DNA from: an uncultured Ruminococcus sp.
GTDB taxonomy: Bacteria; Bacillota; Clostridia; Oscillospirales; Ruminococcaceae
Assembly (NCBI RefSeq): GCF_902762735.1
Contig: NZ_CACWPP010000002.1
Coordinates: 1-64,000, forward strand
DNA: 64,000 nucleotides
Direction: 5' to 3'
A program made the translations under genes and the position numbers. The notes beneath the pieces were generated by a model. The model worked only from the letters and a program-made list of their open reading frames with translations. It did not search any database and was not told the DNA's origin. Every line of letters starts with the position of its first letter. The first letter of the stretch is position 1. Positions 45,633 through 54,978 of the stretch are shown here, in pieces.

Positions 45633-46586
45633 ATGGAAATAGAGAGCAGGATACACGGTCTGGTGGACACACTGATGGAAGATTATGGCAAGGGCAGGAT
45701 AATCGACGAGATAAAAATGTTTGAACACCCCGACAAGGAAATGGTGGTGGACATTCTTGAAAAGCTCAGGAAAATAATCTATCCCGGCTATTTCAGGAAC
45801 AAAAATTACAAGATATATACGGTCAAAAACAACATTTCGATGCTGCTGGAAGATGTGATCTACAATCTGTCCAAGCAGATCGCTCTTGTGTTAAAATATG
45901 AACCTCGTTTCAGCAAACTGAATGCAGATGAAGTATCGGCTAAAGCGGAGGAGCTGACTTTTGAATTTCTCGATAAAATACCGAAAATACGCGAATACAT
46001 TGAGACAGACGTTCAGGCTTTCTTTGACGGCGACCCTGCCGCGTATAACACCGATGAGATAATATTCTCCTACCCCGGGATCTATGCGATACTCACCAAC
46101 CGCATAGCGCACGAGCTGTTTCTGCTGGGCGTGCCGCTCATACCGCGCATAATGACCGAGCATGCGCACAGCGTCACGGGCATCGACATCCACCCCGGCA
46201 CGACCATCGGCAAATACTTTTTTATAGACCACGGGACGGGCATCGTTATAGGTGAAACGACCGAAATAGGCGACAATGTGAAGATATATCAGGGCGTGAC
46301 ACTGGGCGCGCTTTCCACGCGCGGCGGGCAAAGTCTGCGCAACAGGAAGCGCCACCCGACCATCAAGGACAACGTAACTATCTACTCGGGCGCTTCCATA
46401 CTGGGCGGCGATACGGTGGTCGGCAGAGATGTGGTGATCGGCGGCAACGCATTCATCACAACATCAGTCCCCGACGGCGCGAAAGTCAGCGTAAAAACGC
46501 AGGAACTGCACTATAATTATCAGAGCGGTCAGCCTGTTGAATGCAAGGAGCTTGACCCCAAAGAGACATGGTATTACATGATCTGA
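45633..46586 (+). CDS. cysE: Serine O-acetyltransferase (EpsC/CysE type)
   Basis: 317 residues. A helical N-terminal half is followed by a left-handed beta-helix of hexapeptide repeats: GIDIHPGTTIGKYFFIDHGT, VIGETTEIGDNVKIYQGVTL, with catalytic HPG and DHGTG residues, and the C-terminal GGNAFITTSVPDGAKV. It makes O-acetylserine from serine and acetyl-CoA, the committed step of cysteine synthesis. Length fits the long Gram-positive EpsC form. GGAGG 10 bases before the ATG. Possibly coupled to the GNAT gene 20 bp downstream. Confidence 0.92.
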   Translation: MEIESRIHGLVDTLMEDYGKGRIIDEIKMFEHPDKEMVVDILEKLRKIIYPGYFRNKNYKIYTVKNNISMLLEDVIYNLSKQIALVLKYEPRFSKLNADEVSAKAEELTFEFLDKIPKIREYIETDVQAFFDGDPAAYNTDEIIFSYPGIYAILTNRIAHELFLLGVPLIPRIMTEHAHSVTGIDIHPGTTIGKYFFIDHGTGIVIGETTEIGDNVKIYQGVTLGALSTRGGQSLRNRKRHPTIKDNVTIYSGASILGGDTVVGRDVVIGGNAFITTSVPDGAKVSVKTQELHYNYQSGQPVECKELDPKETWYYMI

Positions 46587-46606
46587 GTAATTTTAAGGAC
46601 AGCAAA

Positions 46607-47059
46607 ATGACAGTAGCATACAGAAAACTTACAGCAAAAGACCTCGATATTTTCATAAAAATGAGGATAACACAGCTTCGTGAAGAGGGCGCAAAAGAGG
46701 ATATTGACCTTGTTCCGCCGCTGCGAGACTATTATGAAAGGCATCTTGCTGATGATACTTTTGTATCATGGCTGGCAGTTGACGGCGGGAAGATCATCGG
46801 CACGAGCGGCATGTCGATCGTGGAAAAACCGCCGTATTTCGGCTGTCCAAGCGGCAGGATAGGACTGCTTTCAAGCATGTACACCGACCCGTCTTACAGG
46901 AGAATGGGCATAGCAAAAACACTGCTGGGCAAAGTGGTGGACGAAGCAAGAGAACGCGGCTGCGGAACGGTACAGATAACCGCCTCTGACATGGGAGTAC
47001 TGCTGTATACAGATTTTGGCTTTGTAAAAAACAAGAATTTCATGCAGTATAAGCTGTAA
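46607..47059 (+). CDS. GNAT-family N-acetyltransferase
   Basis: 150 residues from the ATG at 46607 (AAGGA upstream). GNAT core: motif C/D strand TAKDLDIFIKMR, core strands around KIIGTSGMSI, and the acetyl-CoA loop YTDPSYRRMGIAKTLLG (R-x-x-G-x-A), then GCGTVQITASDMGVLLYTDFGF. It transfers an acetyl group to a small molecule or protein; the substrate is unknown. Follows cysE by 20 bp, so probably the same transcript. Confidence 0.85.
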   Translation: MTVAYRKLTAKDLDIFIKMRITQLREEGAKEDIDLVPPLRDYYERHLADDTFVSWLAVDGGKIIGTSGMSIVEKPPYFGCPSGRIGLLSSMYTDPSYRRMGIAKTLLGKVVDEARERGCGTVQITASDMGVLLYTDFGFVKNKNFMQYKL

Positions 47060-47183
47060 AGCAGATTTGCTTGACGAAAATCGACAGCAAAATATAGTAT
47101 AAAGCTGATATACTTGACGAAAAATAAGAGGCGAAAACAGTGTCAAGGATATAGCTTGACGTGTGAGTGAAAGGAGAATGGAT

Positions 47184-48098
47184 ATGCCCGATATATGTCT
47201 TGCGGGAACGGGCGGTATGCTGCCGTTAAAAGACAGATACCTGACAGGCTGTTTCCTGGAATATAACGGAAAAGCAATACTTATAGACTGCGGCGAGGGC
47301 ATGCAGGTCGCACTTGCGGCTGCCGAGCTGAAAATGAGCCGCATCGAAATGATACTTATAACACACAATCACGCAGACCATGTGACAGGTCTGCCCGGAC
47401 TTCTGCTGTCGGTCGGCAACTGCTCACGCGAAGAGCCTATCGACATCTATCTGCCCGAAAGTGCCGAGCGCGTGGTCAGGAACTTGATCTCGGTCTGCGG
47501 AAAACTCCCCTTTGAGGTAAGGCTCCATCTGCTTTCGGACAAAGAGGCGGTGAGCTTTACTGCCGACAAGATAGACCCGATGCTGACCATCTCGACTCTG
47601 CCGCTGAAACACAGCGTAAAGTGCATCGGCTATGATTTTGTGCTTGAAAAGAAAGCGGTATTTCAGCCCGATAAAGCGCAGGCGCTGGGAATTCCCGTAA
47701 AAATGTGGCGCGTCCTGCACGGCGGCGAGGCGGTCACGCTTGATGACGGCAGGGTGATCCAGCCCGAAGAGGTGCTGGGCGACAAGCGCCCGCCTGTCAA
47801 GGTAACTTACGTGACAGATACTTTGCCGATAAACGCCATAGTTCCTTTTGCAAAAGGAGCTGATCTTTTCATCTGCGAGGGCATGTACGGCGATGCAGAC
47901 AAAAAGCAGAGCATGAACGAAAAAGGTCACATGCTGATGCAGGACGCTTGCCGTCTGGCTAAGGAAGCGGGTGTCAAGCAACTTTGGCTGACACATTACA
48001 GCCCCGCTGAAAAGCACCCCGAAAACTTCGAGAAAGAGCTTAAAGCGCTGTTCCCGAATGTGCTTGTCTCAAAAGACGGCGAGAAAATAACGCTGTGA
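47184..48098 (+). CDS. MBL-fold hydrolase, ribonuclease Z-like
   Basis: 304 residues from the ATG at 47184, chosen since AGGAG ends 7 bases before it; a GTG and an ATG further up are badly placed. Zinc motif THNHADH (HxHxDH), later VTYVTDTLPINAI with an aspartate, and LTHYSP near the end. This is the pattern of RNase Z, which trims tRNA 3' ends, though other members degrade diesters. Probably cytoplasmic. Its GTG-overlapping neighbour shares the transcript. A repeated TTGACG/TATAGT sequence about 90 bp upstream may be its promoter. Confidence 0.8.
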   Translation: MPDICLAGTGGMLPLKDRYLTGCFLEYNGKAILIDCGEGMQVALAAAELKMSRIEMILITHNHADHVTGLPGLLLSVGNCSREEPIDIYLPESAERVVRNLISVCGKLPFEVRLHLLSDKEAVSFTADKIDPMLTISTLPLKHSVKCIGYDFVLEKKAVFQPDKAQALGIPVKMWRVLHGGEAVTLDDGRVIQPEEVLGDKRPPVKVTYVTDTLPINAIVPFAKGADLFICEGMYGDADKKQSMNEKGHMLMQDACRLAKEAGVKQLWLTHYSPAEKHPENFEKELKALFPNVLVSKDGEKITL

Positions 48099-48463
48099 TA
48101 AATAATGCTTTGTCATATTTAAGACAGCTGAACGAGGAACACCGCAGTGCGGCAGATGACGCTCGTGCGGAATGCCTTGATAAGCTGTTAGACGAGTTTG
48201 ACGACAGAGGAAAGACAGCAGATGAACTCTACGAACTGCCGTGCGGCATTCTTGCGGACGATGATTCCTCCTTTGAAAATGCTGTCATATCGGTGCTTAG
48301 CTGTGTTGTCTGCAAGGCTTATATAGCAGAGGGTCAGAGCTGTCTACCCGAAGATCTCGAAGTTCTCCAAACCGATAAGATCGACGGTTTTTTCAGTTAT
48401 CTTTCAGAGTATCCCTCAGCTGAGGAATGCTATCGGTATTTTTGCAGAGAAGTCTGCTTGTGA
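48095..48463 (+). CDS. Small unknown protein coupled to the MBL gene
   Basis: 122 residues from GTG 48095, which overlaps the MBL stop (GTGA). Acidic helical sequence (SYLRQLNEEHRSAADDARAE, LSEYPSAEECYRYFCREVC) with several cysteines. No known family. Overlap shows that translation is coupled. Confidence 0.6.
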   Translation: MINNALSYLRQLNEEHRSAADDARAECLDKLLDEFDDRGKTADELYELPCGILADDDSSFENAVISVLSCVVCKAYIAEGQSCLPEDLEVLQTDKIDGFFSYLSEYPSAEECYRYFCREVCL

Positions 48464-48643
48464 TATTGCTGTCAAGCAAGTCTGCCTGACAGAGTTTTGC
48501 AACAGTTTGTTCACAAGCTGTTTTGTTAAGCATATTTACTTGACGGTCTTTTTTAAGTGTGAAAATTGTCAAGTTATGTAGCTTTATAGTATTGATAATG
48601 CTGCTCAGTGAGCGGCTAACTATAATAAAAAGGAGATGTTGAT

Positions 48644-48955
48644 ATGAGCGTTTATGCTGTTAACAGCAGTAATTTCAGGCAGGAGGTCCTTGAAAGCGAC
48701 AAGCCTGTGGTCGTGGATTTCTGGGCGGGCTGGTGCGGTCCGTGTATGGCGCTTTCGCCCATCGTCGAAGAGCTTTCCGATGAAGTTGACAAGGTGAAGT
48801 TCTGCAAGGTGAATGTTGACGAAGCGCGCGATATAGCTATGGAATACGGCATTATGAGCATTCCCACGCTGATGCTCTTCAAATCGGGAGATCCCGTGAA
48901 TGTGTCGGTGGGACTTATCGACAAGGAAAGGCTGAAAACATTCATAAGAGGCTGA
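48644..48955 (+). CDS. trxA: Thioredoxin
   Basis: 103 residues with the full thioredoxin fold and active site WCGPC in VVDFWAGWCGPCMALSPIV (residues about 24-42), cis-Pro in SIPTLMLF. It reduces protein disulfides. AAGGAG precedes the ATG. An AT-rich stretch upstream with TATAGT/TATAAT-like boxes gives it its own promoter. Sure. Confidence 0.95.
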   Translation: MSVYAVNSSNFRQEVLESDKPVVVDFWAGWCGPCMALSPIVEELSDEVDKVKFCKVNVDEARDIAMEYGIMSIPTLMLFKSGDPVNVSVGLIDKERLKTFIRG

Positions 48956-49195
48956 TTTGCAGGATTGGCTTCACTCAAATTCAAATAAAGGAGCGGCAAA
49001 ATGTTTACCCCGATAAACTTTCTATCCTGCTTTTATGGGATATTTTTGTGATGGCAGTGCGCAGTTCCATTTTTTACTGAGCTTTGAGATTTGAATTACG
49101 CTTAAACTATTCCTGCAAAATGGTACTAATAATGTCTGTATTTTACATGGTAAATTGTCAAATTGATAAAATTTGCGCTTTAATAATTAAAACGC
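48956..49195. other. Intergenic region before PEP carboxykinase
   Basis: AT-rich with no gene; short open frames lack ribosome sites. It leads to a clear promoter at 49196. Confidence 0.5.
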
Positions 49196-49223
49196 TTGAC
49201 AAAGTGCGAAAATATGGTATAAT
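49196..49223 (+). promoter_or_regulatory. Promoter of the PEP carboxykinase gene
   Basis: TTGACA (49196-49201), 16-bp spacer, TATAAT (49218-49223), 79 bp before the ATG. A strong consensus form fits a highly expressed gene. Confidence 0.85.
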
Positions 49224-49301
49224 AGAAATAGTGAGCGCCACAATATGTTGTATAAAATATATTGTCACATACACAAATCAATTTTTGAGGAGGAAAATAA
49301 A

Positions 49302-50918
49302 ATGGCAAATCTTGATCTTACAAAATACGGCATCACAGGTTCCGTAGAGATCGTCCGCAACCCTTCCTATGAAGAGATATTCAAGGAGGAGACTAAGGAG
49401 GGTCTGGAAGGCTACGAAGTTGGTCAGGTAACTGAGCTGGGTGCTGTAAACGTTATGACCGGTATCTACACAGGTCGTTCACCTAAGGATAAGTTCATCG
49501 TTATGGACGAAAACTCCAAGGACACTGTTTGGTGGACTTCTGACGAGTATAAGAACGACAACCACGTTGCCACTAAGGAAGCATGGGACGCTGTAAAGAA
49601 GATAGCTGTTGAAGAGCTGTGCAACAAGAAGCTGTACGTTGTTGACGCTTTCTGCGGCGCTAACAAGGATACCAGAATGGCTGTTCGTTTCATCGTTGAG
49701 GTGGCATGGCAGGCACACTTTATCCTGAACATGTTCATCAAGCCTACCGCTGAGGAGCTGGAGAACTTTGAGCCTGATTTCGTTGTTTACAACGCTTCCA
49801 AGGCTAAGGTTGAGAACTACAAGGAGCTGGGTCTGAACTCTGAGACCGCAGTTGTATTCAACATCACCAGCCGCGAGCAGGTCATCATCAACACATGGTA
49901 CGGCGGCGAGATGAAGAAGGGTATGTTCTCTATGATGAACTACTACCTGCCTCTGAAGGGCATCGCTTCCATGCACTGCTCCGCTAACTGCGATATGGAC
50001 GGCAAGCACACCGCTATCTTCTTCGGTCTGTCGGGTACAGGTAAGACTACCCTTTCCACCGATCCTAAGAGAAGACTTATCGGTGATGACGAGCATGGCT
50101 GGGACGACAACGGCGTATTCAACTTCGAGGGCGGCTGCTATGCTAAGGTCATCGGTCTGGATAAGGAGTCTGAGCCTGACATCTACAACGCTATCAAGAG
50201 AGATGCTCTGCTGGAGAACGTAACTGTTGATGCTAACGGCAAGATCGACTTCGACGACAAGTCCGTTACCGAGAACACCCGTGTTTCCTATCCTATCGAC
50301 CACATCAACAACATCGCTTCCGAGGTAAACGGCGTTTCCGCAGGTCCTGCTGCGGAGAACGTTATCTTCCTGTCTGCTGATGCTTTCGGAGTTCTGCCTC
50401 CTGTTTCCATTCTGACTCCCGAGCAGACTAAGTACTATTTCCTGTCGGGCTTCACTGCTAAGCTGGCAGGTACTGAGCGCGGCATCACTGAGCCTACTCC
50501 TACATTCTCTGCTTGCTTCGGTCAGGCATTCCTCGAACTGCATCCTACCAAGTATGCAGAAGAGCTGGTAAAGAAGATGGAGAAGAGCGGCGCTAAGGCT
50601 TATCTGGTAAACACAGGCTGGAACGGCACAGGCAAGAGAATTTCCATCAAGGATACCCGTGGTATCATCGACGCTATCCTGAACGGCGACGTTCTGAAAG
50701 CTCCTACCAAGAAGATACCTTACTTCGACTTTGAAGTTCCTACCGAGCTGCCGGGCGTTGATCCTGCTATCCTTGACCCAAGAGATACATATGCTAACGC
50801 TTCCGAGTGGGAAGAGAAGGCTAAGGATCTGGCTAACAGATTTATCAAGAACTTTGCTAAGTACGAGGGCAACGAGGCTGGTAAGGCTCTTGTTCCCGCA
50901 GGTCCTAAGGTTGACTAA
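49302..50918 (+). CDS. pckA: Phosphoenolpyruvate carboxykinase (ATP)
   Basis: 538 residues from the ATG at 49302 (AGGAGG 8 bases upstream); the open frame from 49245 has no site. Kinase-1a motif [11 protein letters not shown] (P-loop) with [10 protein letters not shown] (metal-binding aspartates) and TGRSPKDKF near the N-terminus, [11 protein letters not shown] later. It interconverts oxaloacetate plus ATP and PEP plus CO2. In succinate-forming rumen bacteria it runs in the carboxylating direction and yields ATP. Highly biased codons (CTG, AAG, GCT) show strong expression. With the transcarboxylase-like genes at 33-36 kb it handles C4/C3 metabolism. Confidence 0.97.
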   Translation: MANLDLTKYGITGSVEIVRNPSYEEIFKEETKEGLEGYEVGQVTELGAVNVMTGIYTGRSPKDKFIVMDENSKDTVWWTSDEYKNDNHVATKEAWDAVKKIAVEELCNKKLYVVDAFCGANKDTRMAVRFIVEVAWQAHFILNMFIKPTAEELENFEPDFVVYNASKAKVENYKELGLNSETAVVFNITSREQVIINTWYGGEMKKGMFSMMNYYLPLKGIASMHCSANCDMDGKHTAIFFGLSGTGKTTLSTDPKRRLIGDDEHGWDDNGVFNFEGGCYAKVIGLDKESEPDIYNAIKRDALLENVTVDANGKIDFDDKSVTENTRVSYPIDHINNIASEVNGVSAGPAAENVIFLSADAFGVLPPVSILTPEQTKYYFLSGFTAKLAGTERGITEPTPTFSACFGQAFLELHPTKYAEELVKKMEKSGAKAYLVNTGWNGTGKRISIKDTRGIIDAILNGDVLKAPTKKIPYFDFEVPTELPGVDPAILDPRDTYANASEWEEKAKDLANRFIKNFAKYEGNEAGKALVPAGPKVD

Positions 50919-50938
50919 TATAGTTTAAGCTATTCAAA

Positions 50939-50971
50939 TAAAGCTCCGCACATCTCTGCGGGGCTTTATTT
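50939..50971 (+). terminator. Terminator of pckA
   Basis: AAAGCTCCGC pairs with GCGGGGCTTT, followed by ATTTTA; 20 bases after the stop. Confidence 0.85.
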
Positions 50972-50988
50972 TATAAAAGGAGAACACC

Positions 50989-51477
50989 ATGAAAAAACAT
51001 AATGCAGAACTAAGGGCGATAAAAGATAAATTCCCTTTTGGGATCATTTCCACGGCTATACTGCTTGTGTTATTTCTGGTAATTTATATCATTCTCTGCA
51101 TACAGCACGATACCAGATTTACAGTTCTGTTTGATTTAAAAAGATTTAATCCTGCATTGTTCATTTTTTTGGTCATGATATTAGACATATTATTTTCCGG
51201 CTTAAAATACTGCATATACTGTATCAATAAAAAGCTCATCCTCTCTAGAGGGAAAATAAGCAGAGGCACCATTGTTGATACTACTGAAGTCCCTGTAAGA
51301 AGCATAAGGGGAAAACACGTTACGCACTATAACTATATATATGGTGTAAGACTTGACAACGGGAAGCAAGTTTATACCGATCGATACGAAGTTGATCTCG
51401 TAAAGAAATATCGTTTCAGAAGCTGCACTGTACACGAATACAGGGGCAGGTATGTATTCAGCGAATTCAGAAGATAA
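50989..51477 (+). CDS. Small membrane protein, unknown
   Basis: 162 residues with two transmembrane helices (STAILLVLFLVIYIILCI at about 22-39; LFIFLVMILDILFSGLKYC at about 56-74), then a 90-residue soluble tail with a GTIVDTTEVPVRSIRGKHVT strand-rich segment resembling DUF3592-type modules. AAAGGAG before the ATG. Function unknown. More AT-rich than pckA. Confidence 0.65.
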   Translation: MKKHNAELRAIKDKFPFGIISTAILLVLFLVIYIILCIQHDTRFTVLFDLKRFNPALFIFLVMILDILFSGLKYCIYCINKKLILSRGKISRGTIVDTTEVPVRSIRGKHVTHYNYIYGVRLDNGKQVYTDRYEVDLVKKYRFRSCTVHEYRGRYVFSEFRR

Positions 51478-51496
51478 AAACGAAAGGAATGATTAT

Positions 51497-51841
51497 ATGC
51501 AATTTGTATGCTACCCAAAATGCACCACCTGCAAAAAGGCGCAGAAATGGCTTGACGACAACGGCAAGTCCTACGAAGTGCGCGACATAAAGGAAAATAA
51601 TCCCACTTTTGAAGAGCTGAAATGCTGGCATGAAAAGAGCGGTCTGCCGCTGAAAAGGTTCTTCAACACCAGCGGTCTGCTTTATAAGTCGATGGCACTG
51701 AAAGACAAGCTGCCCGCCATGTCGGAGGAAGAACAGCTGAAACTGCTGGCGACTGACGGCATGCTGGTCAAGCGCCCCATACTCGTCAGCGGAGATACCG
51801 TCCTTGTGGGCTTTAAAGAGGCTGAATGGGAGAAATTATAA
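51497..51841 (+). CDS. ArsC/Spx-family protein
   Basis: 114 residues from the ATG at 51497 (GAAAGG upstream); it overlaps none of the prior gene. Thioredoxin-like fold with CTTCKKA (residues 9-15), the CxxC redox switch of Spx and MgsR, then FNTSGLLYK, KRPILV, all typical of the ArsC/Spx/YffB group. No Spx Arg-x3-RNA polymerase residues could be checked safely. Either an arsenate reductase-like or a stress regulator; I favour the Spx/MgsR-like group without certainty. Terminator follows. Confidence 0.8.
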   Translation: MQFVCYPKCTTCKKAQKWLDDNGKSYEVRDIKENNPTFEELKCWHEKSGLPLKRFFNTSGLLYKSMALKDKLPAMSEEEQLKLLATDGMLVKRPILVSGDTVLVGFKEAEWEKL

Positions 51842-51848
51842 CGCAAAA

Positions 51849-51884
51849 GACGTACCGCTCGTCTGTGAACGGTACGTCTTTTTG
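51849..51884. terminator. Bidirectional terminator
   Basis: AAAGACGTACCG pairs with CGGTACGTCTTT, then TTTTT; between the convergent ArsC/Spx-like gene and the M15 peptidase gene. Confidence 0.85.
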
Positions 51885-51895
51885 TACTGATATTA

Positions 51896-52540
51896 TTATT
51901 CTGCCACCAGCTTTTTCAGCTTATCCACCGCAGACTTCACGGGGTTGCCCTTCGGCTTATAGAAATGCTGGTAATCTTTGGAATTTTCCCAGTCGCCGCC
52001 CCACTTCCAGCCTTTGCTTGCAAAAACCTTGAAAGCAAGGTCGTGGTGGTCTATCTTGTGGCAGAAATCCTTGCTTCTGTCAACATATGGTGTGCTGTTT
52101 GCGGGGCTGATGCTGTCCGCCGTTATGTAGGGATTGTAAAGCGGATTGATGTCTATCGCCCGCCCCAGTGCATGCAGTGAAAGTTCCTGCGTGCCTGCGA
52201 CATTCCTGAAATTAAAGGCTGAGGAATTATTGTCTGCCATTGATGCTTCATCATCGCCGTCATACTCATCGCAAAGCCTTATCTTTTCGATCTCGTATTC
52301 AGCTTCAAACAGCATCTCAAAAATTTCCAGCACCTCTTTAGCCAGCGTTTTGTGGACGATCATCTCACCGTCTGCGATCTTATGGCTGAAATCAAGATAC
52401 CTGATCTGCAAATATGACAGGTCATCAAAATGTATCTCGCTGTTCTCTTTGTACGTTTTGCCTGTGATACGCGCCCTCACCTCATCGCTGAGCGGCGAGG
52501 CGGAAAAGCCTTCACGAAGCAAAAACACCTCATTCTTCAT
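51896..52540 (-). CDS. M15-family metallopeptidase-like protein
   Basis: 214 residues from the ATG at 52540 (GGAGG 8 bases upstream). The catalytic region reads SLHALGRAIDINPLYNP (the SxHxxGxAxD zinc motif) with WGGDWENSKDYQHF as the second half: D-Ala-D-Ala carboxypeptidase or endolysin type. No signal peptide or membrane helix, which is odd for a cell-wall hydrolase; secretion by a phage-like or non-classical route or a cytoplasmic substrate is possible. Monocistronic between terminators. Confidence 0.8.
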   Translation of the reverse strand: MKNEVFLLREGFSASPLSDEVRARITGKTYKENSEIHFDDLSYLQIRYLDFSHKIADGEMIVHKTLAKEVLEIFEMLFEAEYEIEKIRLCDEYDGDDEASMADNNSSAFNFRNVAGTQELSLHALGRAIDINPLYNPYITADSISPANSTPYVDRSKDFCHKIDHHDLAFKVFASKGWKWGGDWENSKDYQHFYKPKGNPVKSAVDKLKKLVAE

Positions 52541-52687
52541 ATTATTTCCTCCAAAAAAAGCCATCAAAACCCAAAATTGTCAGCATATGATATTTTAACA
52601 GATATGCAGGCGTTTGTCAAGTGTTTTTACCGTCATTTAAAAAAATACAAAGAAGGGGAAGCGAAACTCCCCCTCCCTTGTCTGTAT

Positions 52688-54712
52688 TTACACCTTGACA
52701 GTCGGTTTTTCAGGCACAGATGTCGGGTGGAAGGTCGTTACGACTTCCTTCACCTTCTCATAAACGCCGTATTCGTCCTCATCGTAGGCAACGTTCATCA
52801 GTTCCCTTATGTCAACAAGGAACTTGTCATACTCAAACGGTATCGGCTGACCTATGTGTATCTTCTGATTTTTGGTGCGCTTGAGACCTTCCTCAGCCAT
52901 CAGCTTTTCTTCATACAGCTTCTCACCGGGACGCAGACCCGTGTAGACTATCTTGATGTCAACATCGGGCTTGTGCCCTGACAGCTTTATCAGGTTTCTC
53001 GCAAGCGTATCTATCTTGATCGACTCGCCCATATCAAGCACATATATCTCAGACCCGTGCCCCAGCACGCTTGCCTGTAACACCAGTGAAACAGCTTCGG
53101 GGATACTCATAAAGAAGCGGTTGATGTTCTTGTCCACCACAGTCACGGGACCGCCCTCAGCTATCTGCTTTTTAAACAGCGGTATCACAGAGCCGTTGCT
53201 GCCCAGCACGTTGCCGAAACGCACCGCGCAGAACTCGGTATGCGGTGTAAAGTTCTCCAGCGCGGGGTCTGTCTCCCAGTCCTGTTCGGTCATATGGGCG
53301 TGTATTCTCGGAATTTCGCGGCATCTGTTATGCTTTACCATATAGTCAAAAGTCTGTATTATCATCTCACACAGACGCTTGCTCGCGCCCATGATATTCG
53401 TGGGGTTGACCGCCTTATCCGTTGAGATCAGCACGAACCGCTGACAGCCGCTCCTCATGGCGGCATAAGCCGTCTTGTATGTACCGATGGCGTTGTTCTT
53501 TATAGCCTCGCATGGGCTGCCCTCCATCAGCGGGACATGCTTGTGCGCCGCCGCATGGTAAACGATGTCAACTTGATATTTCTCGAACACCTCGTTGATA
53601 CGCTTGTTATCGCGCACAGAGCCTATCAGCACCACCAGGTCAAGCTCAGGCATCTTGCGCCTCAGCTCCATCTGTATATCGTAGGCGTTGTTCTCGTAAA
53701 CATCAAAAATTATCAGCTGTTTTGGGCTGTGCTTAGCGACCTGTCTGCAAAGCTCACTGCCTATCGAGCCGCCGCCGCCCGTCACCAGCACGACTTTGCC
53801 GCGAAGATTATCAAACACCTCAGACATATCCATCTCGATAGGTTCTCTGCCCAGCAGATCTTCAATGGCTACATCTTTCATCTTTGCGACCGAGACATCG
53901 CCAGTTACCAGCTGATACATACCGGGAAGGTTTTTCAGCTCACAGCCCGTCTCCTTGCAGATATTCAGCAGATCGCGCCTGTCCTCTGCGGAGGCGCTGG
54001 GAATAGCCACATATATCGCATCTACCTCATACTTCTGCGCCGACAGCAGAATATCATCTCGTCCGCCGACTATCTGCACGCCGTCGATATACCTGTCCCA
54101 CTTATTGGGATTGTCGTCGATGATACAGACAACTTTCTCTTTCAGCTCCTCAGACTGTTCAATATCGCGCAGTATCATCTGTCCCGCGTTGCCCGCGCCT
54201 ACCAGCATGACCCTTTTGAGCTTGCCTTTATCCTCAGGCATCGCGTCATTCCGTTTACGCGCCAGCAGTATGAACCTGTAACAAAAGCGTATACCGATGA
54301 CAAGCGTGAATTGCAGCAGCGGACCTACCAGATAGTATGAAATAGGCATTCTGCGGAACACAACGGTTATCAGTACTATGTGTATCAGCGTTGTCTCGAT
54401 GGAAGCCAGTGTTACGTGCTTTAACTCGGTATAGCTCGCGTAACGCCAGATGCTTTTGTAAAGTTTATTGAAACAATGCACACCGACAACAACAATGACA
54501 TATATTGGCAGAAAATAAGCATAAGCCTCGAGATAATCGCGAGGTATTTTAGTAAAATGCAAGTCATATCTCAGCCACAATCCCGCAAAATAACTGCCTG
54601 CCGCGACGATGACATCATACGCCATCAGATACAGCGATATGATCTGCCAATGCTCAAATCGTTTACGTTTCCTGAGTTTTGCTTTTCCCAAACTCTCTCT
54701 CTCATTATCCAT
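52688..54712 (-). CDS. CapD/WbpM-type nucleotide-sugar dehydratase, membrane-bound
   Basis: 674 residues from the ATG at 54712 (GGGGGAA upstream). Four N-terminal transmembrane helices (IISLYLMAYDVIVAAGSYFA, YFLPIYVIVVVGVHCF and so on), a first Rossmann region (VMLVGAGNAGQMILRDI) and a short-chain dehydrogenase domain with VLVTGGGGSIGSELCR and the SxxxYK-like catalytic region (ISTDKAVNPTNIMGASKRLC). The family converts UDP-GlcNAc to UDP-4-keto-6-deoxy sugars for capsule, O-antigen or glycoprotein synthesis. Monocistronic; followed by a terminator upstream of the M15 gene. Confidence 0.92.
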   Translation of the reverse strand: MDNERESLGKAKLRKRKRFEHWQIISLYLMAYDVIVAAGSYFAGLWLRYDLHFTKIPRDYLEAYAYFLPIYVIVVVGVHCFNKLYKSIWRYASYTELKHVTLASIETTLIHIVLITVVFRRMPISYYLVGPLLQFTLVIGIRFCYRFILLARKRNDAMPEDKGKLKRVMLVGAGNAGQMILRDIEQSEELKEKVVCIIDDNPNKWDRYIDGVQIVGGRDDILLSAQKYEVDAIYVAIPSASAEDRRDLLNICKETGCELKNLPGMYQLVTGDVSVAKMKDVAIEDLLGREPIEMDMSEVFDNLRGKVVLVTGGGGSIGSELCRQVAKHSPKQLIIFDVYENNAYDIQMELRRKMPELDLVVLIGSVRDNKRINEVFEKYQVDIVYHAAAHKHVPLMEGSPCEAIKNNAIGTYKTAYAAMRSGCQRFVLISTDKAVNPTNIMGASKRLCEMIIQTFDYMVKHNRCREIPRIHAHMTEQDWETDPALENFTPHTEFCAVRFGNVLGSNGSVIPLFKKQIAEGGPVTVVDKNINRFFMSIPEAVSLVLQASVLGHGSEIYVLDMGESIKIDTLARNLIKLSGHKPDVDIKIVYTGLRPGEKLYEEKLMAEEGLKRTKNQKIHIGQPIPFEYDKFLVDIRELMNVAYDEDEYGVYEKVKEVVTTFHPTSVPEKPTVKV

Positions 54713-54856
54713 TAAAAAAATTCCCCCTAAGGATAATTTCGACAACATATTCATTATAACATAGCATATATCAAAATGTCAAGTATTTGTTACAGCAATA
54801 TCAGTTAATATAACAAAAAATATTAGTAATAATGCAAATTTAGTAACAAAAAGACA

Positions 54857-54893
54857 AAAAAGCCCCCGCAGTCATCGCTGTCGGGAGCTTTAT
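54857..54893. terminator. Hairpin between capD-like and thrH genes
   Basis: AAAGCCCCCG pairs imperfectly with CGGGAGCTTT, with T-run for the rightward strand. Position is upstream of the CapD-like gene and downstream of thrH read leftward. Confidence 0.55.
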
Positions 54894-54978
54894 TGTCTGA
54901 AATATAAATTGCTTTATCATATTAACGAATATCTGCAAAACACTTCACCCGTACACGGGGAGCGATGCCGTTCAGATA

